Below are positions 34,100 through 45,514 of a stretch of DNA of 64,000 nucleotides, in pieces. The DNA is from Rhinopithecus roxellana (taxonomy: Eukaryota; Chordata; Mammalia; Primates; Cercopithecidae): contig NC_044550.1 of the NCBI RefSeq assembly GCF_007565055.1, positions 83,390,033 through 83,454,032 on the forward strand, given 5' to 3'. Positions within the stretch are counted from its first letter, which is position 1; each line of letters begins with the position of its first letter. The position numbers were made by a program, and so were the translations under genes. The notes below the pieces were generated by a model. It was not told the origin of the DNA. It saw only the letters and a list, made by a program, of their open reading frames with translations, and ran no database searches.

Positions 34100-34459
34100 C
34101 ATATTAGTCTGTTCTCACACTGCTAATAAAGACATACCCAAGACTGGGTAATTTATAAAGGAAAGAGGTTTAATTGATTCAGTTCCACATGGTTGTGGAG
34201 GCCTCACAATCCTGGCTGAAGGCAAATGAGGAGCAAAGTTACATCTTACATGTGGCAGGCAAGAGAGAGCATGAACAGGAGAACTGCCCTTTATAAAATA
34301 ATCAGATCTCATGAGACTTATTTACTATAAGGAGAACAGCACAGGAAAGCTCCACGCCCATGATTCAATTACCTCCCACTGGGGTCCCTCCCATGACATG
34401 TGGGATTTATAGGAGCTACAGTTCGAGATCTGGTGTGGAGACACAGCCAAACCATATCA
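34100..34459 (-). repeat. 5' LTR of the THE1/MST element
   Basis: Begins 'catattagtctgttctcacactgc' (TG of the terminus mutated to CA) and ends 'acacagccaaaccatatca'. Confidence 0.9.
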
Positions 34460-35891
34460 GTTCCCTATCTGTTCCCCTTGAATTTGGAGTTTTTGCAGTT
34501 TATTTCTGATGTCACACCAGGTTTAGAGGAATGGTGTGTGACCTTTCTTTCTGGCCATCTCTTTCTGGTCATCCTCTTGATCGCTATAGACCCAAGGAGA
34601 CTTAGGCTTTAAGTTTCTGTCATTTCCTTTGCCCCACCTTGAAGCCACTCTTCAAAGACAGAAAAGTGCCACTGTCAATTCTCTAATTTCCTCACCAACA
34701 TTTCCATATTATTGAGAGCTATTATTAGAAAAAATGGATCACTGAAAGAATAAGTGATTGTCTACTCTCTGAATTCTTTAGGGGTAGTGTAAGTGCATTT
34801 CTAGTTTGTTTCACTCAGGAGAAACTCAGAGAATGTGTGCAGATGATAGGCCTGCATGAAGCATCTCGATTGAAGAGACAACTTCATACGCACAGTCACA
34901 AGGTAAGATCAAGCTACTCACCCATGCCAAAGAGCCAGAGATTCACTAACTAATTAAACTGTCAATTGAAGATGAGGGATATTATACTTACATTTGAAAG
35001 CACTGAATTGTTAAGAAATGTAGAGGTCCCAGTACAGTAGAAGGTAGTTGAGTAAAGGAATAGTTGATGTTCAGTGAGAAGGTTCATCTTTCAGGTTTGA
35101 GGAATTTACTGATAGCAAAAAAAGGAACACTCTGGAGAGGACAGATTGGAAGTTTTAGGCCTTTTAATGTGAGAAACTTTAAGTGTGTTGAGTTGCTGAC
35201 ACCTCAGACTTTCTGGAGCCAGAACCTCAAAATAGTTAGTTCTTTATGAAAACTCCTTAAAATACAATTTTGAAAAATCCTGTCCATTTAGGTGTATTTG
35301 TAGAGGTGAATAATATTTCAATGCAGGTATAAAAGCCAAATGCTTGGCCTATGACCTCACTGGAGGTGGGTGTTCTCATGTATCATCCAAAGAAAAATAT
35401 ATTGCTTAAAAAAGGCATCTTTCATTTTAAGGCTCTCTGGAAAAGTTTAAAATAGAGAAATATTATTTTCCTTAGAAAGGCTAATAAATAATTCACTCCA
35501 GCTATAAATCTCAATAAAAAAAACCTTTCTTCTTTTTCAGTGAGTCTCAGTCCTCTGTCTGTAATGGAATATAGTTGTTCTTTGGCTATCCCATATCTAA
35601 TTACAATGCATTCTGGAAGTGGCCTCTGATTTTTTCCTTTCTCCTTCTTAATCATTGTGGTTCTGGTGGATTTTTTTTCCCACTCTTGACTTTAAGGGTA
35701 GACATGTGACCTAAGTCTGGCCAATCAAAACACCTCTAGGGATGGAGATTGGTTAAGGATGGGCACATGACCCTGTGAGGCAAATTGGAGACAACAAGGT
35801 TAACTTCAGGACATTGGCATCAGCAAGCACATTTTTAAAAGTTAGCATTAAAGGTAAGTAGGGCTTAATATTGCTTTGAAATGTGGGACAT
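34460..35891. other. unassigned sequence
   Basis: About 1.4 kb with no exon or confident repeat. Near 35705-35790 there are two 'ccaat'-like pieces ('ctggccaatcaaaacacc', 'gggcacatgaccctgtg') that resemble an old repeat I cannot name. Confidence 0.3.
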
Positions 35892-36012
35892 ATGCCTCAG
35901 AGTTATCCCACCCTAGGGGCAACAAAAGTGGGTATTTACACCGTGACTCCCATCATTCATTGGGTATAAATACCCAGTTTCCTCACTCCTAGGGTGGGAT
36001 AATCTGAGGCAT
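35892..36012. repeat. 121-bp imperfect palindrome (hairpin-forming)
   Basis: The left arm 35892-35938 pairs with the right arm 35967-36012 around a 28-nt loop. The outer block ATGCCTCAGA(g)TTATCCCACCCTAGG and the inner block GGGTATTTA / TAAATACCC are exact apart from one extra G. Between them lies a mismatched stretch of about 10 nt. Flanks outside the arms do not pair and no target duplication is obvious. It could be a small palindromic DNA transposon or a hairpin RNA locus, and I do not recognise the sequence. Confidence 0.85.
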
Positions 36013-36244
36013 GAGGGTTACTGGTCATAGCCGTGGTGGTGAAGTCATTAATTCCCCTATATTTTGGGCTCAGGTGGTCAGAGAAAGCCCTCAGGCAAAG
36101 AAATGCATTTGGAAGTTGGTCTTGCATGTACCAAAATAGTAAGGGCAAAGGGGATATGGGTGGGGCATTGACAGCATCTGCTACAGTAAATAATGACCTT
36201 CAGACAATATATCTTTTTCCATTTTATAGTAAACACTTAGTAAA

Positions 36245-36500
36245 TGTTAGTTATTATAGTATTTATTCATTCTACAAACATCTGTTGTACCATGTGCTAG
36301 GATACATTCACTGTTCTAAATGCTGGGAGTAAAACAATAAACAAGACAGAGACAATCCCATCCTTTAAGAAACTGGCAATGTATAGCAGATACAAGCAAG
36401 TAGGCAAGAAATTATGTGTTAAGGATAGGGAAATAACGGGGTGCAGGGAGAACACACATGAAAGGATCTGAACCCAGAACACATTTTTAAAGCACCATCT
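36245..36500 (-). mobile_element. L2 LINE 3' end (antisense)
   Basis: 'attcattctacaaacatctgttgtaccatgtgctagg...cactgttctaaatgctgggagtaaaacaataaacaagacagagac' is the reverse complement of the L2 3' terminus. Confidence 0.65.
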
Positions 36501-37599
36501 CAGGTGCCAGTAGCTTCTACTGCAAGAGCAGGAAAAAAAAGAGAGAAAAAAATAAATGGATGACAGAGGTGGAAGTGGAGCTGAGATTTTATTGTACATC
36601 CTTTTGTATTGCTGAATTTCATGCTATGTGTATATTTTACTAAACAAAAAATAATTTTTAAAAAAGAAAAATTATTCTAATGAGTACCAACATGAATAAA
36701 ATTACCAACTGTCATAGTAACTTAAGCAACTGCCTGTGACGGGTGGCTAAGGAGATTTGGGAACACAAGTCTAATTTAGGTGATGTGAGTATAAGTCACA
36801 AAGAGGCATGGCTGGAATTCAATAGCATCTGGAAAGTTTAAGGCTGACATAATGCATCCTGGCTGGTCTGAGGAAAAGGTGGCAGTACCATCAAGGGTGT
36901 GGCAGCAGGAAGTGCAGAGCAGAGGGTCAGAGATTAAGTGTCTGTCATTATGTTTCCAGAACAGTTGGGGAAAGGGCTGCAGAAACCAGCCCTTACATGC
37001 ACTGAGTCCTCCTGGCAGGGATTTGGAGGACAACAGACAATTGTTAAATTCAATCAATTCTTTCTGAAATGAAAACATCACTCTATCACAAGTCAATAAC
37101 ACTGACCATCCCTGGCTTTGCACTCAGTAAATAACCCTTTGATATGATCTGGTTTTCCATGTGGATAATCCTACAGAGGCAGTGTAGTCCCTCCTAGTGA
37201 ACTTTTTGACCCCTTTGATAGTTACACATTTCTTAAATGAACACACTGGCTCCTCTCTACTTGGTTAGTACAACTTGGGGACCCTATACCTGATTATTTC
37301 CTAGGAGTAAGCTGATGAAAATAATATTTCTGAGCCTGCAGAGGCAAGCACAGGACTTGAAGTACACTGACCCCACCAAGGTAGGTACCCTATAGGACCC
37401 TAAGTCACATTTATTTTGTATTTCACTGTAACTACAAGTACTTAACCAGAATTTTGAAGGTCTGCATTGTTGTTACGAAGTATCGCATTCAACTCAGGGC
37501 CATCCCATTGGTCAAATCAAAGGTTCCTGTTCATATTGGCAAAATCCATGTATTCATCTCAGAATTTAACAAATGTTAACATTTTACTATATCTGCATC
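36501..37599. other. unassigned sequence
   Basis: The antisense frame 36776-37123 (115 codons) has no recognisable domain, and no repeat was identified. Confidence 0.3.
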
Positions 37600-38632
37600 A
37601 GATATATATTTGCAGAAACAAAAGTGTGCTATAGTGATCTTTTTTGTTTGTACTGACCTTTGTACATTTCCATGATTTCATGCTCCTTCCACCCTCCTTC
37701 CCTTCCAAAAATTACATCATCTGAAGTTAATATGTATTGTTTTTATCCATGTCTTTACATTTACAATATTATATGGTTTTGTAAATGTTTAAGCTTTAGA
37801 TTAATGATATTTTATCTCCATTATTCTATGACTCCTCTGGTTACTCAATATTGTTTCGTAGACTTACTTGTATAGCTATACATGGTCGAGCTTACATTTA
37901 AAATTTTAATATGCATGCTCTGCTATAAGGTTTTCCAGTTATTTCAAGCCATTCACTGTCTCTGTATTCCTCCACAATAAGACAAAGGCCTTAGCCTGCT
38001 TTGACCTCACACTGAAAGTTCTTCTGCTATCTTTCTCGTTATTGTTGTCTAGAATTTAATTCCAAATTATTTTAATGCACAGCTTTTATGATTAATTTCA
38101 CCAATTTATGTGTTCATTGTTGTATATCTTTCTGGATCTTTTTTCTTCATAGTTGTTGAATTACCTCCTTTCATAATTGTTTCAAATAAGCCTGAAGTTT
38201 CAGTGTCCTCTTGACTGGAAATCCACACCACATTTTTCATAAAATCAGATTATATTATAAATGCAATGTCAAAACTTGCTCTTTTTGCTTAATGATAAAT
38301 ATAGATCCATATATTTATTTCTAACACCCGCCTAGTTTCATGATTTAATTCACTGATTCTCTATTGATGAATATTTAAATTGTTTCCAAATATTTTCTGA
38401 GAAAAATAATGTTACAGTGAATAGCCTTGAAAACATAGGTCTTTGTCCATTCGACTGGTTCCTGTCTGGTTAAGTTCCTGGTCGTGGCATTTCAGAGTCA
38501 AACCCACATACATTTCAAATTTTGATACACATTGCTAAGCTGTCCTCAGAGAGATTGCTATACCTGCACAAACTTTTGTGTTTTCCTGCTTTCCCAACTT
38601 CATTCATTATGGTTTATCAATCTTTTAAAAAT
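37600..38632 (-). mobile_element. ancient L1M/L1ME-like fragment (antisense)
   Basis: T-rich plus-strand wording typical of antisense old L1 ends: 'ttgatgaatatttaaattgtttccaaatattttctgag', 'aatgttacagtgaatagccttgaaaacatagg', 'caaattttgatacacattgctaagctgtcctcag'. The 5' part (37600-38200) is a weaker match. Confidence 0.45.
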
Positions 38633-38636
38633 TTTG

Positions 38637-38964
38637 GGCCGGGCACGGTGGCTCATGCCTGTAATCCCAGCACTTTGGGAGGCCGAGGCGGGCGGATCAC
38701 AAGGTCAGGAGATCAAGACCATTCTGGCTAACACGGTGAAACCCCGTCTCTACTAAAAATACAAAAAAAAAAAAAAAAAAAAAAAAAATTAGCCAGGCAT
38801 GGTGGCGGGCGCCTGTAGTCCCAGCTGCTGGGGAGGCTGAGGCAGGAGGATGGTGTGAACCCAGAAGGCCGAGCTTGCAGTGAGCCGAGATAGTGCCACT
38901 GCACTCCAGCCTGGGTGACAGAGCAAGACTCCATCTCAAAAAAAAAAAAAGAAAGAAAGAAAGA
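38637..38964 (+). mobile_element. AluY
   Basis: Complete Alu (ggccgggcacggtggctcatgcctg onward) with Y wording 'gatcacaaggtcaggagatcaagaccattctggctaacacgg'. The middle A-rich linker has expanded to about 26 A residues (38763-38788), and the tail is A10 followed by GAAA repeats. Confidence 0.93.
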
Positions 38965-39079
38965 AAAAAAAATTTGACCAACTTTTCTTTGATTATTAGT
39001 GAGGTTGAGAGGCCACATAGGCCTCCTCTCTGTTCACAGAACACACTTGGATCCATTTCACTTTGGGTTCTTTGTAAAT

Positions 39080-39385
39080 GCTCTCCATTCTGCCGAGAAT
39101 ATGTCCACTTCTTACTGGACTTTCCTCTTAAACATCCCTGAGAGAAACCTTGCCTGGTTCCCCAACTAGTTTAAGTATTCCTGTTCCCACTTCTCAGAGC
39201 ACCTGCCACTTCTTAACATGCAATCTAGTTGTAGGCATAATAATCTGTGTGATCATTTATCTCATGCCTGCTTCTTTTGCATGACAGTGGGGCCCATGTG
39301 GGTAGGAACCTTGCCTCTCTCATTCAAAAAGATATTAACACTGGAACAGGTGCTCCATCAATCCCATTTGGAGAATGAATGAATA
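39080..39385 (+). mobile_element. probable L2 LINE 3' fragment
   Basis: 'tctcagagcacctgccacttcttaacatgcaatct...gtggggcccatgtgggtaggaaccttgcctctctcattc' and a terminal 'gagaatgaatgaataaa' resemble the L2 3' end. Confidence 0.5.
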
Positions 39386-39589
39386 AAGTGTGATGCAGCC
39401 ATTTGGCTGGTCACAGAATATTTTTACAACATGTTAAGAAAGTATTCAAACAGCTCCAGTTTTTATTACTAAACGTTTGCACATCTAACCTGCTTCTGAA
39501 ACAGCAACCACAATAAATAAACAACAGGCTCTCTTAATTCCCAGTGCTGACATAATTTTCTCTTTCCCCCGACATGCTGCTGACATACA

Positions 39590-39960
39590 ATTCAACAATA
39601 AACACTTGTCGAAAACCTAGTATATGCTGGGCATTGAGAACACAGGCTGAACAAGATGTCATCCTTGTCGTTAAGAAGCTCTTCACCTAGTGCAGAGAAA
39701 AAGCCTTATAAACAAGTTCAGTAAAACATGCTGCTGAAGATGGTGGAGGGAGGGTACAGAGGGGATACAAAGATTCCAATCTGGGGGAAATGGCTTTCAC
39801 CTGTCTTGGATGACAAATAAGTCTTTTTCCCAGCAGAGAGAATGACAGGAGTAAAGGCATGGAAGTTCATGGATAGGTTGGAACAGACACCACAATGAGA
39901 AAGAAGACTGAAGAGGTTAAGTAGCAGACCCAACCTTGAAGAGCCAAGTGAGCATGATGA
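39590..39960 (-). mobile_element. L2 LINE 3' fragment (antisense)
   Basis: 'caacaataaacacttgtcgaaaacctagtatatgctgggcattgagaacacaggctgaacaagatgtcatcc' is reverse-complement L2 3' sequence. 'gtaaaggcatggaagttcatgg' continues it. Confidence 0.55.
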
Positions 39961-40404
39961 CCAGTTCAGACTTTCTTCTCTAGGCAGTGGTGGCCCATAT
40001 TCCAGCAGAAAGATGATAAGATAAATTAATGATTTTTAAAAGGCATTGGAAATGTTTTGCTTAATGTAAAAGCCTAGCAGATGCCTGTCTTCTTCAAACA
40101 TTTTCAATGCAATCTTAGAAAAATTTATTTCGGATTTTACCATATTGGTCATGAAGAATTCCATTCAATGCCCTTCATTATGTTTATTGAGCACTTATTA
40201 TGTCTAAATCATTAGAGAAAGGTTTAGAAAAATTCTAGTTTGAGGACTGTTCAAACTTTGAGGGAATTGGGTTCTGGACTCTGAAAGACTGAAAGCTCAG
40301 TCAACACTCAGGGTTTGGAAGAGTTTAAGGGGGAATAAACTCTGATGTCTTAAGAAGTATTATTGATGCTGCATTTATAACTTCAGTCGACTTTTTGTGC
40401 TCCC
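39961..40404. other. unassigned sequence
   Basis: Nothing recognised. Confidence 0.3.
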
Positions 40405-40620
40405 CAGGATTTGACCTGGATTAAAATTCCAATTCTGTCATTTAGAAACTGTATAACCTTCATCAAGTTACTTAGCCCCTTTCAGCTTCAGGTTTCTCAT
40501 CTGTAAAATGAGAACAGTTTACCTACTTCATAGTATTTACTGGGAGCCTAAAAATCATATCTGTAAAGCACTCACTGTATATTAGGCACTTTATAAATGC
40601 TGACTATAATTATTGTTTTA
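40405..40620 (+). repeat. MIR SINE
   Basis: 'aaactgtataaccttcatcaagttacttagcccctttcagcttcaggtttctcatctgtaaaatgagaa' is a well-kept MIR core, continuing to 'actttataaatgctgactataattattg'. Confidence 0.8.
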
Positions 40621-41146
40621 TACAGAAATGCAAATGAGATTTCAAACCAAATTTGAGAACATTGCCTATTTATAAATTGAGGACTATTCATAACCAATAC
40701 CTCAGTACAACTTTTTATCATTGTTAAAAAACATTAATAGACAAAAAACTGTTTAATGCGGAGCAGACAGTAAACAGCTCTTAAATCTTTCAGCCTTTTA
40801 ATACAAAGGGTAGTCTTTAATGACTAGTAACTTAGAGGTGATAAATTTATACTGTATGTAATTATGTAACAGTGTAATATATTCACAGAGAAATTGAATA
40901 TTTGTTTCCCTGCTCTAAAACAGCAAAAAAGAAAAGAGCCTTTATTCTTACAATTATTGCAATTCTGTAATGTACTTTGTTGTTTCAAGTTTGGAAAGAT
41001 AAGGGTATCTAACATTACTCTGAAATATAACACAAACAAGCAAACACGGTAAGGTGATTTTAGATTGCTGGCTCTCACAGGGACGATTTTCTTCCTACAC
41101 TGAATCACAGCTGGCTTCTTACCTTTCTCGTGTGTTAGGGTGGCCA

Positions 41147-41196
41147 TGCACTTAGTCTGCAACCTTAAGTTTCTGCACTTAGTCTGCAACCTTAAG
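41147..41196 (+). repeat. 27-bp tandem duplication
   Basis: 'tgcacttagtctgcaaccttaag' occurs at 41147 and again at 41174 with no mismatch over 23 nt. Confidence 0.95.
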
Positions 41197-41214
41197 AAAA
41201 GCAAAAAATCTATC

Positions 41215-41312
41215 TTACAGGATTTTGTGAGGATTAAAGGAGAAATCCATTTTAAGTACTACTGCAGTGCCTGGCCCATAGAGACCTTCACTAAATATTA
41301 GCTATTATTTAT
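41215..41312 (+). repeat. MIR SINE 3' fragment
   Basis: 'tgtgaggattaaaggagaaatccattttaagtactactgcagtgcctggcccatagagaccttcactaaatattagctattatt' follows MIR. Confidence 0.75.
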
Positions 41313-41389
41313 TGTAACATAGATTAAAAGCAGCTACATTGTATAAGCTAGCATTTTGATTCCATCTTATGCTGGGAAGCGATTGTACC

Positions 41390-41548
41390 TAATTGTCTTA
41401 CTGCATCCAACCCATCCATCTAAGCCACCATCATTGCTTGTCTGGACTAGTGCCAGTACCTCCTGACTGGCTTCCTTACTCACTTTTGCTCTTCCTATCC
41501 ATTCTTTACACAGAAGCTAAAGTTATCCTGTTGAAAATAAATCAACAT
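41390..41548 (+). mobile_element. L2 LINE fragment
   Basis: 'taagccaccatcattgcttgtctggactagtgccagtacctcctgactggcttcc' matches the L2 reverse-transcriptase C-terminal region. Confidence 0.7.
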
Positions 41549-41769
41549 AGTTTTGGGAGGGGGCTATTGGAATAAAATTATTCTGAGGTGCTTCTACTTT
41601 TTGGAAGACAAGTTAATATATTCATCAACTTTTTCAAGTTATTACTCATTGTAAAATTTCAACGATTACCTCTAAAAGAATAAAAACAAATAATAAAATG
41701 AGAAAACAAAGAAACAGAAAAAAATTAAGTCCAATTTTTTAAAAGTCAAAAAATAAACCCAAAGAAAGC

Positions 41770-42140
41770 CAGTGTCTCTATACTAATATCAGAAAATAGA
41801 CTTCATTGTAAAAATCATTATGAAGAATAAGGAATATCATAATATAATGATCAAAGTTTGCTTCTGAATAAATGAAAGGAAGATGTAACAATTTTTAAGT
41901 CACATGCCTCTAATAATAAATTTGCCCCGACATATATACAGAAAAATGTATGGAACTACAGGAGAAATGGATGAATATATAATTAAAATGGGAGATTTCA
42001 ACACCTCTCTCCTGATGACTGATGGGCAAAATGATGAAAAGTTAGTAAACATAAATAAGATTTGAGGTCAACTAACTTTATTTAATAAACACGCCCTGAA
42101 GTCTGAATTCCAAAATTAGTTTACCCTCTTCAACACAAGA
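41770..42140 (+). mobile_element. ancient L1M ORF2 endonuclease-domain fragment
   Basis: 'actaatatcagaaaatagacttcattgtaaaaatc', 'aatataatgatcaaag', then 'aaatgggagatttcaacacctctctcc', the decayed equivalent of the L1 endonuclease GDFNTPLS motif. No open frame remains. Confidence 0.65.
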
Positions 42141-42259
42141 TTCCTTCATCATTGGCTGCTCATGAAGTTAAAAGTTACCAAGAGAGGCAAGTGCAATGCC
42201 AACATTGGATGACTACAGCAGCTACACACTTCAGGACTTAGAAAGACTATTCTGGGTCT

Positions 42260-42820
42260 AGAAATACCATTTGACCCAGTGATCCCATTACCGGGTATAT
42301 ACCCAGAGGATTATAAATCATGCTACTATAAAGACACATGCACACGTATGTTTATTGCGGCACTATTCGCAATAGCAAAGAGTTGGAACCAACCCAAATG
42401 TCCATCAGTGACAGATGGGATTAAGAAAATGTGGCACATATACACCATAGAATGCTATGCAACCACAAAAAAGGATGAGTTCATAACCTTTGCAGGGACA
42501 TGGATGAAGCTGGAAATCATCATTCTAAGAAAACTATCACAAGGACAGAAAACCAAACACCGCATGTTCTCACTCATAGGTAGGAATTGAACAATGAGAA
42601 CACGTGGAAACCGGGTCGAGAACATCACATACCAGGGTCTGTTGGGGGGTGGGGACCTGGGGGAGGGATAGCATCGAGAGAAATTCCTAGTATAAATATA
42701 CGAGTTGATGGGTGCAGCAAACCAACATGGCACATGTATACCTATGTATCACACCTGCACGTTGTGCACATATAGCCTAAAACTTAAAGTATAGTTAAAA
42801 AAAGAAAAAAAGAAAGAAAC
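42260..42820 (+). mobile_element. 5'-truncated L1PA/L1PB-type insertion
   Basis: Starts within the last part of ORF2 ('agaaataccatttgacccagtgatcccattaccggg') and runs through the 3' UTR to an interrupted A tail (aaaaaaagaaaaaaagaaagaaa). The target duplication is 'actattctgggtct' (42246-42259) and 'actgttctgggtct' (42821-42834), differing at one base. The residual frame 42279-42590 ends with the L1 'HRMFSLIGRN' wording and terminates correctly. The fragment encodes only the last hundred or so ORF2 residues, so it is inactive. Confidence 0.92.
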
Positions 42821-42834
42821 ACTGTTCTGGGTCT

Positions 42835-44112
42835 GCAGTCAGTGCACCCCATTGACTTAGAAATGCCAGGAGACTTTTCCCATTGTAATCATCTGGGAAT
42901 TATCTTAAGTGATTTATTGGCTTTTCCACTACCTTTTGAAGATGCTCCTGGCATTGTGTGTGTTGCAATACCTCTTGATTGACAGGTCTTCTCTTTTTAC
43001 CAGGTATTGCCAGAAATGATGATCAGCAGCCCTTAAAAACAATTTTTATATAGGCCACTTTTTTTGCATTATGCTGACGTATTTCATGGTAATGTTTTGT
43101 TGGAAAGTTACATTTTTAGGATAGTTCTGGTGTTTGGAATGTTTAATGTGTGGGTTTTGTAATTTTAAAGAAAACATGTAAAGAAATTATTTTGAAAAGT
43201 TGGTGGTTTATTTTCCCCTTTGAAAGAAAATGTAATAAAACATCTTACATTCTAAAGACATTTGTTACTTTAGAATGTATACTCCTTTATTTTCAATTGC
43301 CAGAACCCTTTATATGGAAGGAATGATCAACTGGTATTAGATATTCTAGACTTTTTGTTCCATACACGTGAATTATATGTCCACATTACTAAAAGTTATT
43401 AAATGTTAAAAAGGAAGACTAGAGCAGGGGAAGAGAAGAAGGAAAAGTTGACCTGAGTGAGTGAAGAACTTTTTGTTTGTGAATGTCAGTTATCTAAAAC
43501 CCAGCCAATTGTAAATCCCAATTATTCAAAAATTAATTTTGAATGCCTTTTATACGATTTTTAGATGATCAAGTCAAATTCTAACAAAAATTATAGATAT
43601 TAATGACTGTTAAAAATTTTGTACAATGTCCACCACTCAGCCTGTTCTATCAATTATAGAAACATAGATTTAGAAGAGATTGTATGAGCTAATAAAAATT
43701 CCCCAGTTTACTGGGTCTAAAAGAGATTGCTGCATAGTTAGTCCAGAAAAGATTCAAACATGTCTAGCTCTCCCCACCAGGTTGCACAAGCATAACTGGC
43801 AACAATGTAATGTAGACACCAGTCTTCAGCACAAGAAAAAAGAGGCATGTGGAATTACTCTGCTTCATTACAGTAGCCAGAAGTTGGATACCTTCTAAAA
43901 GCATCCTTAACAATAAGAATGAAAAGAATTTTTGGCCAGAAAAAAAAATCAATTAACTACTATATCCTGTAAGAGAATATTCTAATTAATCCCACCTGAT
44001 TACAGATTCAAAAGGACTGTATGCATACATATAATCCAAACCACTGGTCTCAAGAAAGATTGTTCCAAAGTTTTCTCAGAGACTGTAATAACTTCAATTT
44101 GTAACCATTACA
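42835..44112. other. unassigned AT-rich sequence
   Basis: No exon or confident repeat recognised. Confidence 0.3.
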
Positions 44113-44205
44113 AAATAGCCATTCTCAACTCTGGCTACATATTGGATCACATAGGAAGCTTTTTAAAATGCTAGTGACCTGGGTGTTTGCTTATACAGAT
44201 TTTTT
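44113..44205 (+). mobile_element. MER5A-like hAT fragment
   Basis: 'cattctcaactctggctacatattggatcacataggaagctttttaaaatgctagtgacctggg' follows the MER5A-type consensus. Confidence 0.6.
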
Positions 44206-44369
44206 TAAATTTATGTTTCATGTTCCTTACAGTGTGAATGTTCTATTTTACAATACAAGTCTTTGTAATAAAAAATGAAGCATACTGCAGTATATGCAGA
44301 TCAATTTCTAATTATTTTTCTCACTTAACTTGTTCAAAACTTAACTTTTTATTTTCTCCTTTAAATTTC

Positions 44370-44468
44370 TTTTTCTCTCAATGTTCTCCCTCTCAATAAA
44401 TGAGATATTTATACACTCTATTGCTTAGGTCAAAATCTTAGAGTCATCTTTGAGATCTCTCTTCTATT
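44370..44468 (+). mobile_element. L2 LINE, upstream part (host of the L1 insertion)
   Basis: 'tctccctctcaataaatgagatatttatacactctattgcttaggtcaaaatcttagagtcatctttgag' corresponds to the L2 reverse-transcriptase passage read as '...KNLGVILDSS' in intact copies. It is cut at the L1 target site and continues at 51776. Confidence 0.75.
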
Positions 44469-44479
44469 AGAAAATCCTG
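44469..44479 (+). repeat. target-site duplication of the L1, left copy
   Basis: AGAAAATCCTG here is repeated exactly at 51765-51775. The two copies enclose the L1 and its 3' transduced segment. Confidence 0.9.
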
Positions 44480-45514
44480 GGGGGCGGAGCAAGATGGCCG
44501 AATAGGAACAGCTCCAGTCTCCAACTCCCAGCGCGAGCGACACAGAAGACCGGTGATTTCTGCATTTTCAACTGAGGTACTGGGGTCATCTCACTAGGGA
44601 GTGCCAGACAATTGGTGCTGGTCAGCTGCTGCAGCCTGACCAATGAGAGCTGAAACAGGGCGAGGCATCGCCTCACCTGGGAAGCGCAAGGGGGAAGGGA
44701 ATCCCTTTTCCTAGCCAGGGGAACTGAGACACACAACACCTGGAAAATCGGGTAACTCCCACCCCAATACTGCGCTTTAAGCAAATGGGCACACCAGAAG
44801 AATATATCCCTCACCTGGCCGGGAGGGTCCCACGCCCACGGAGCCTCCCTCATTGCTAACACAGCAGTCTGCGGCGATCTAACCGCAAGGCAGCAGCAAG
44901 GCTGGGGGAGGGGCGCCCGCCATTGCTGAGGCTTAAGTAGGTAAACAAAGCCGCTGGGAAGCTCGAACTGGGTGGAGCTCACAGCAGCTCAAGGAAACCT
45001 GCCTGTCTCTATAGACTCCACCTCTGGGGGCAGGGCTCAGCTAAAAAAACAACAGGGGAAGCAGCAGAGGCCTGAGCAGACGTGAACGACTCTGTCTGAC
45101 AGCTTTGAAGAGAGCAGTGGATCTCCCAACACCGAGGTTGAGATCTGAGAACAGACAGACTGCCTGCTCAAGTGGGTCCCTGACCCCTGAGTAGCCTAAC
45201 TGGGAGACATCCCCCACTAGGGGCAGTCTGACACCCCACACCTCACAGGGTGGAGTACACCCCTGAGAGGAAGCTTCCAAAGTAAGAATCAGACAGGTAC
45301 ACTCGCTGTTCAGCAATATTCTGTCTTCTGCAACCTCTGCTGCTGATACTCAGGCAAACAGGGTCTGGAGTGGACCTCAAGCAATCTCCAACAGACCTGT
45401 AGCTGAGGGTCCTGACTGTCAGAAGGAAAACTATCAAACAAGAAGGACACCTATACCAAAACCCCATCAGTACGTCACCATCATCAAAGACCAGAGACAG
45501 ATAAAACCACAAAG
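44480..45514 (+). promoter_or_regulatory. L1 5' UTR / internal promoter
   Basis: CpG-containing internal RNA polymerase II promoter region of the L1. The YY1 motif CAAGATGGCCG (44490-44500), which fixes the transcription start in the family, is intact. A segment at about 45258-45390 ('ctgagaggaagcttccaaag' ... 'caagcaatctccaacagacc') is present. My recollection is that the youngest human L1 subfamilies lost roughly 130 bp here. A 171-codon antisense frame (44467-44982) crosses the region where the family's antisense promoter and ORF0 lie. Confidence 0.85.

Larger units (their letters stand above)
32122..34459 (-). mobile_element. complete THE1/MST (MaLR) element, LTR-internal-LTR
   Basis: Two LTRs in the same antisense orientation, 32122-32475 (3' LTR) and 34100-34459 (5' LTR), enclose about 1.62 kb of THE1/MST-type internal sequence. 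The flanks are TTTCC and GTTCC, agreeing at four of five bases, as expected for a 5-bp MaLR duplication. The LTRs differ visibly from each other, so the element is old. The internal part has no gag or pol frame that I can identify. Its antisense open frames (such as 32924-33361) carry no recognisable retroviral domain, so it is non-coding and non-autonomous. Confidence 0.9.

Noticed and set aside
38697..39056. 119-codon antisense frame with a phenylalanine-rich run
   Set aside because: It is the antisense translation of the AluY and its A-rich linker and tail.
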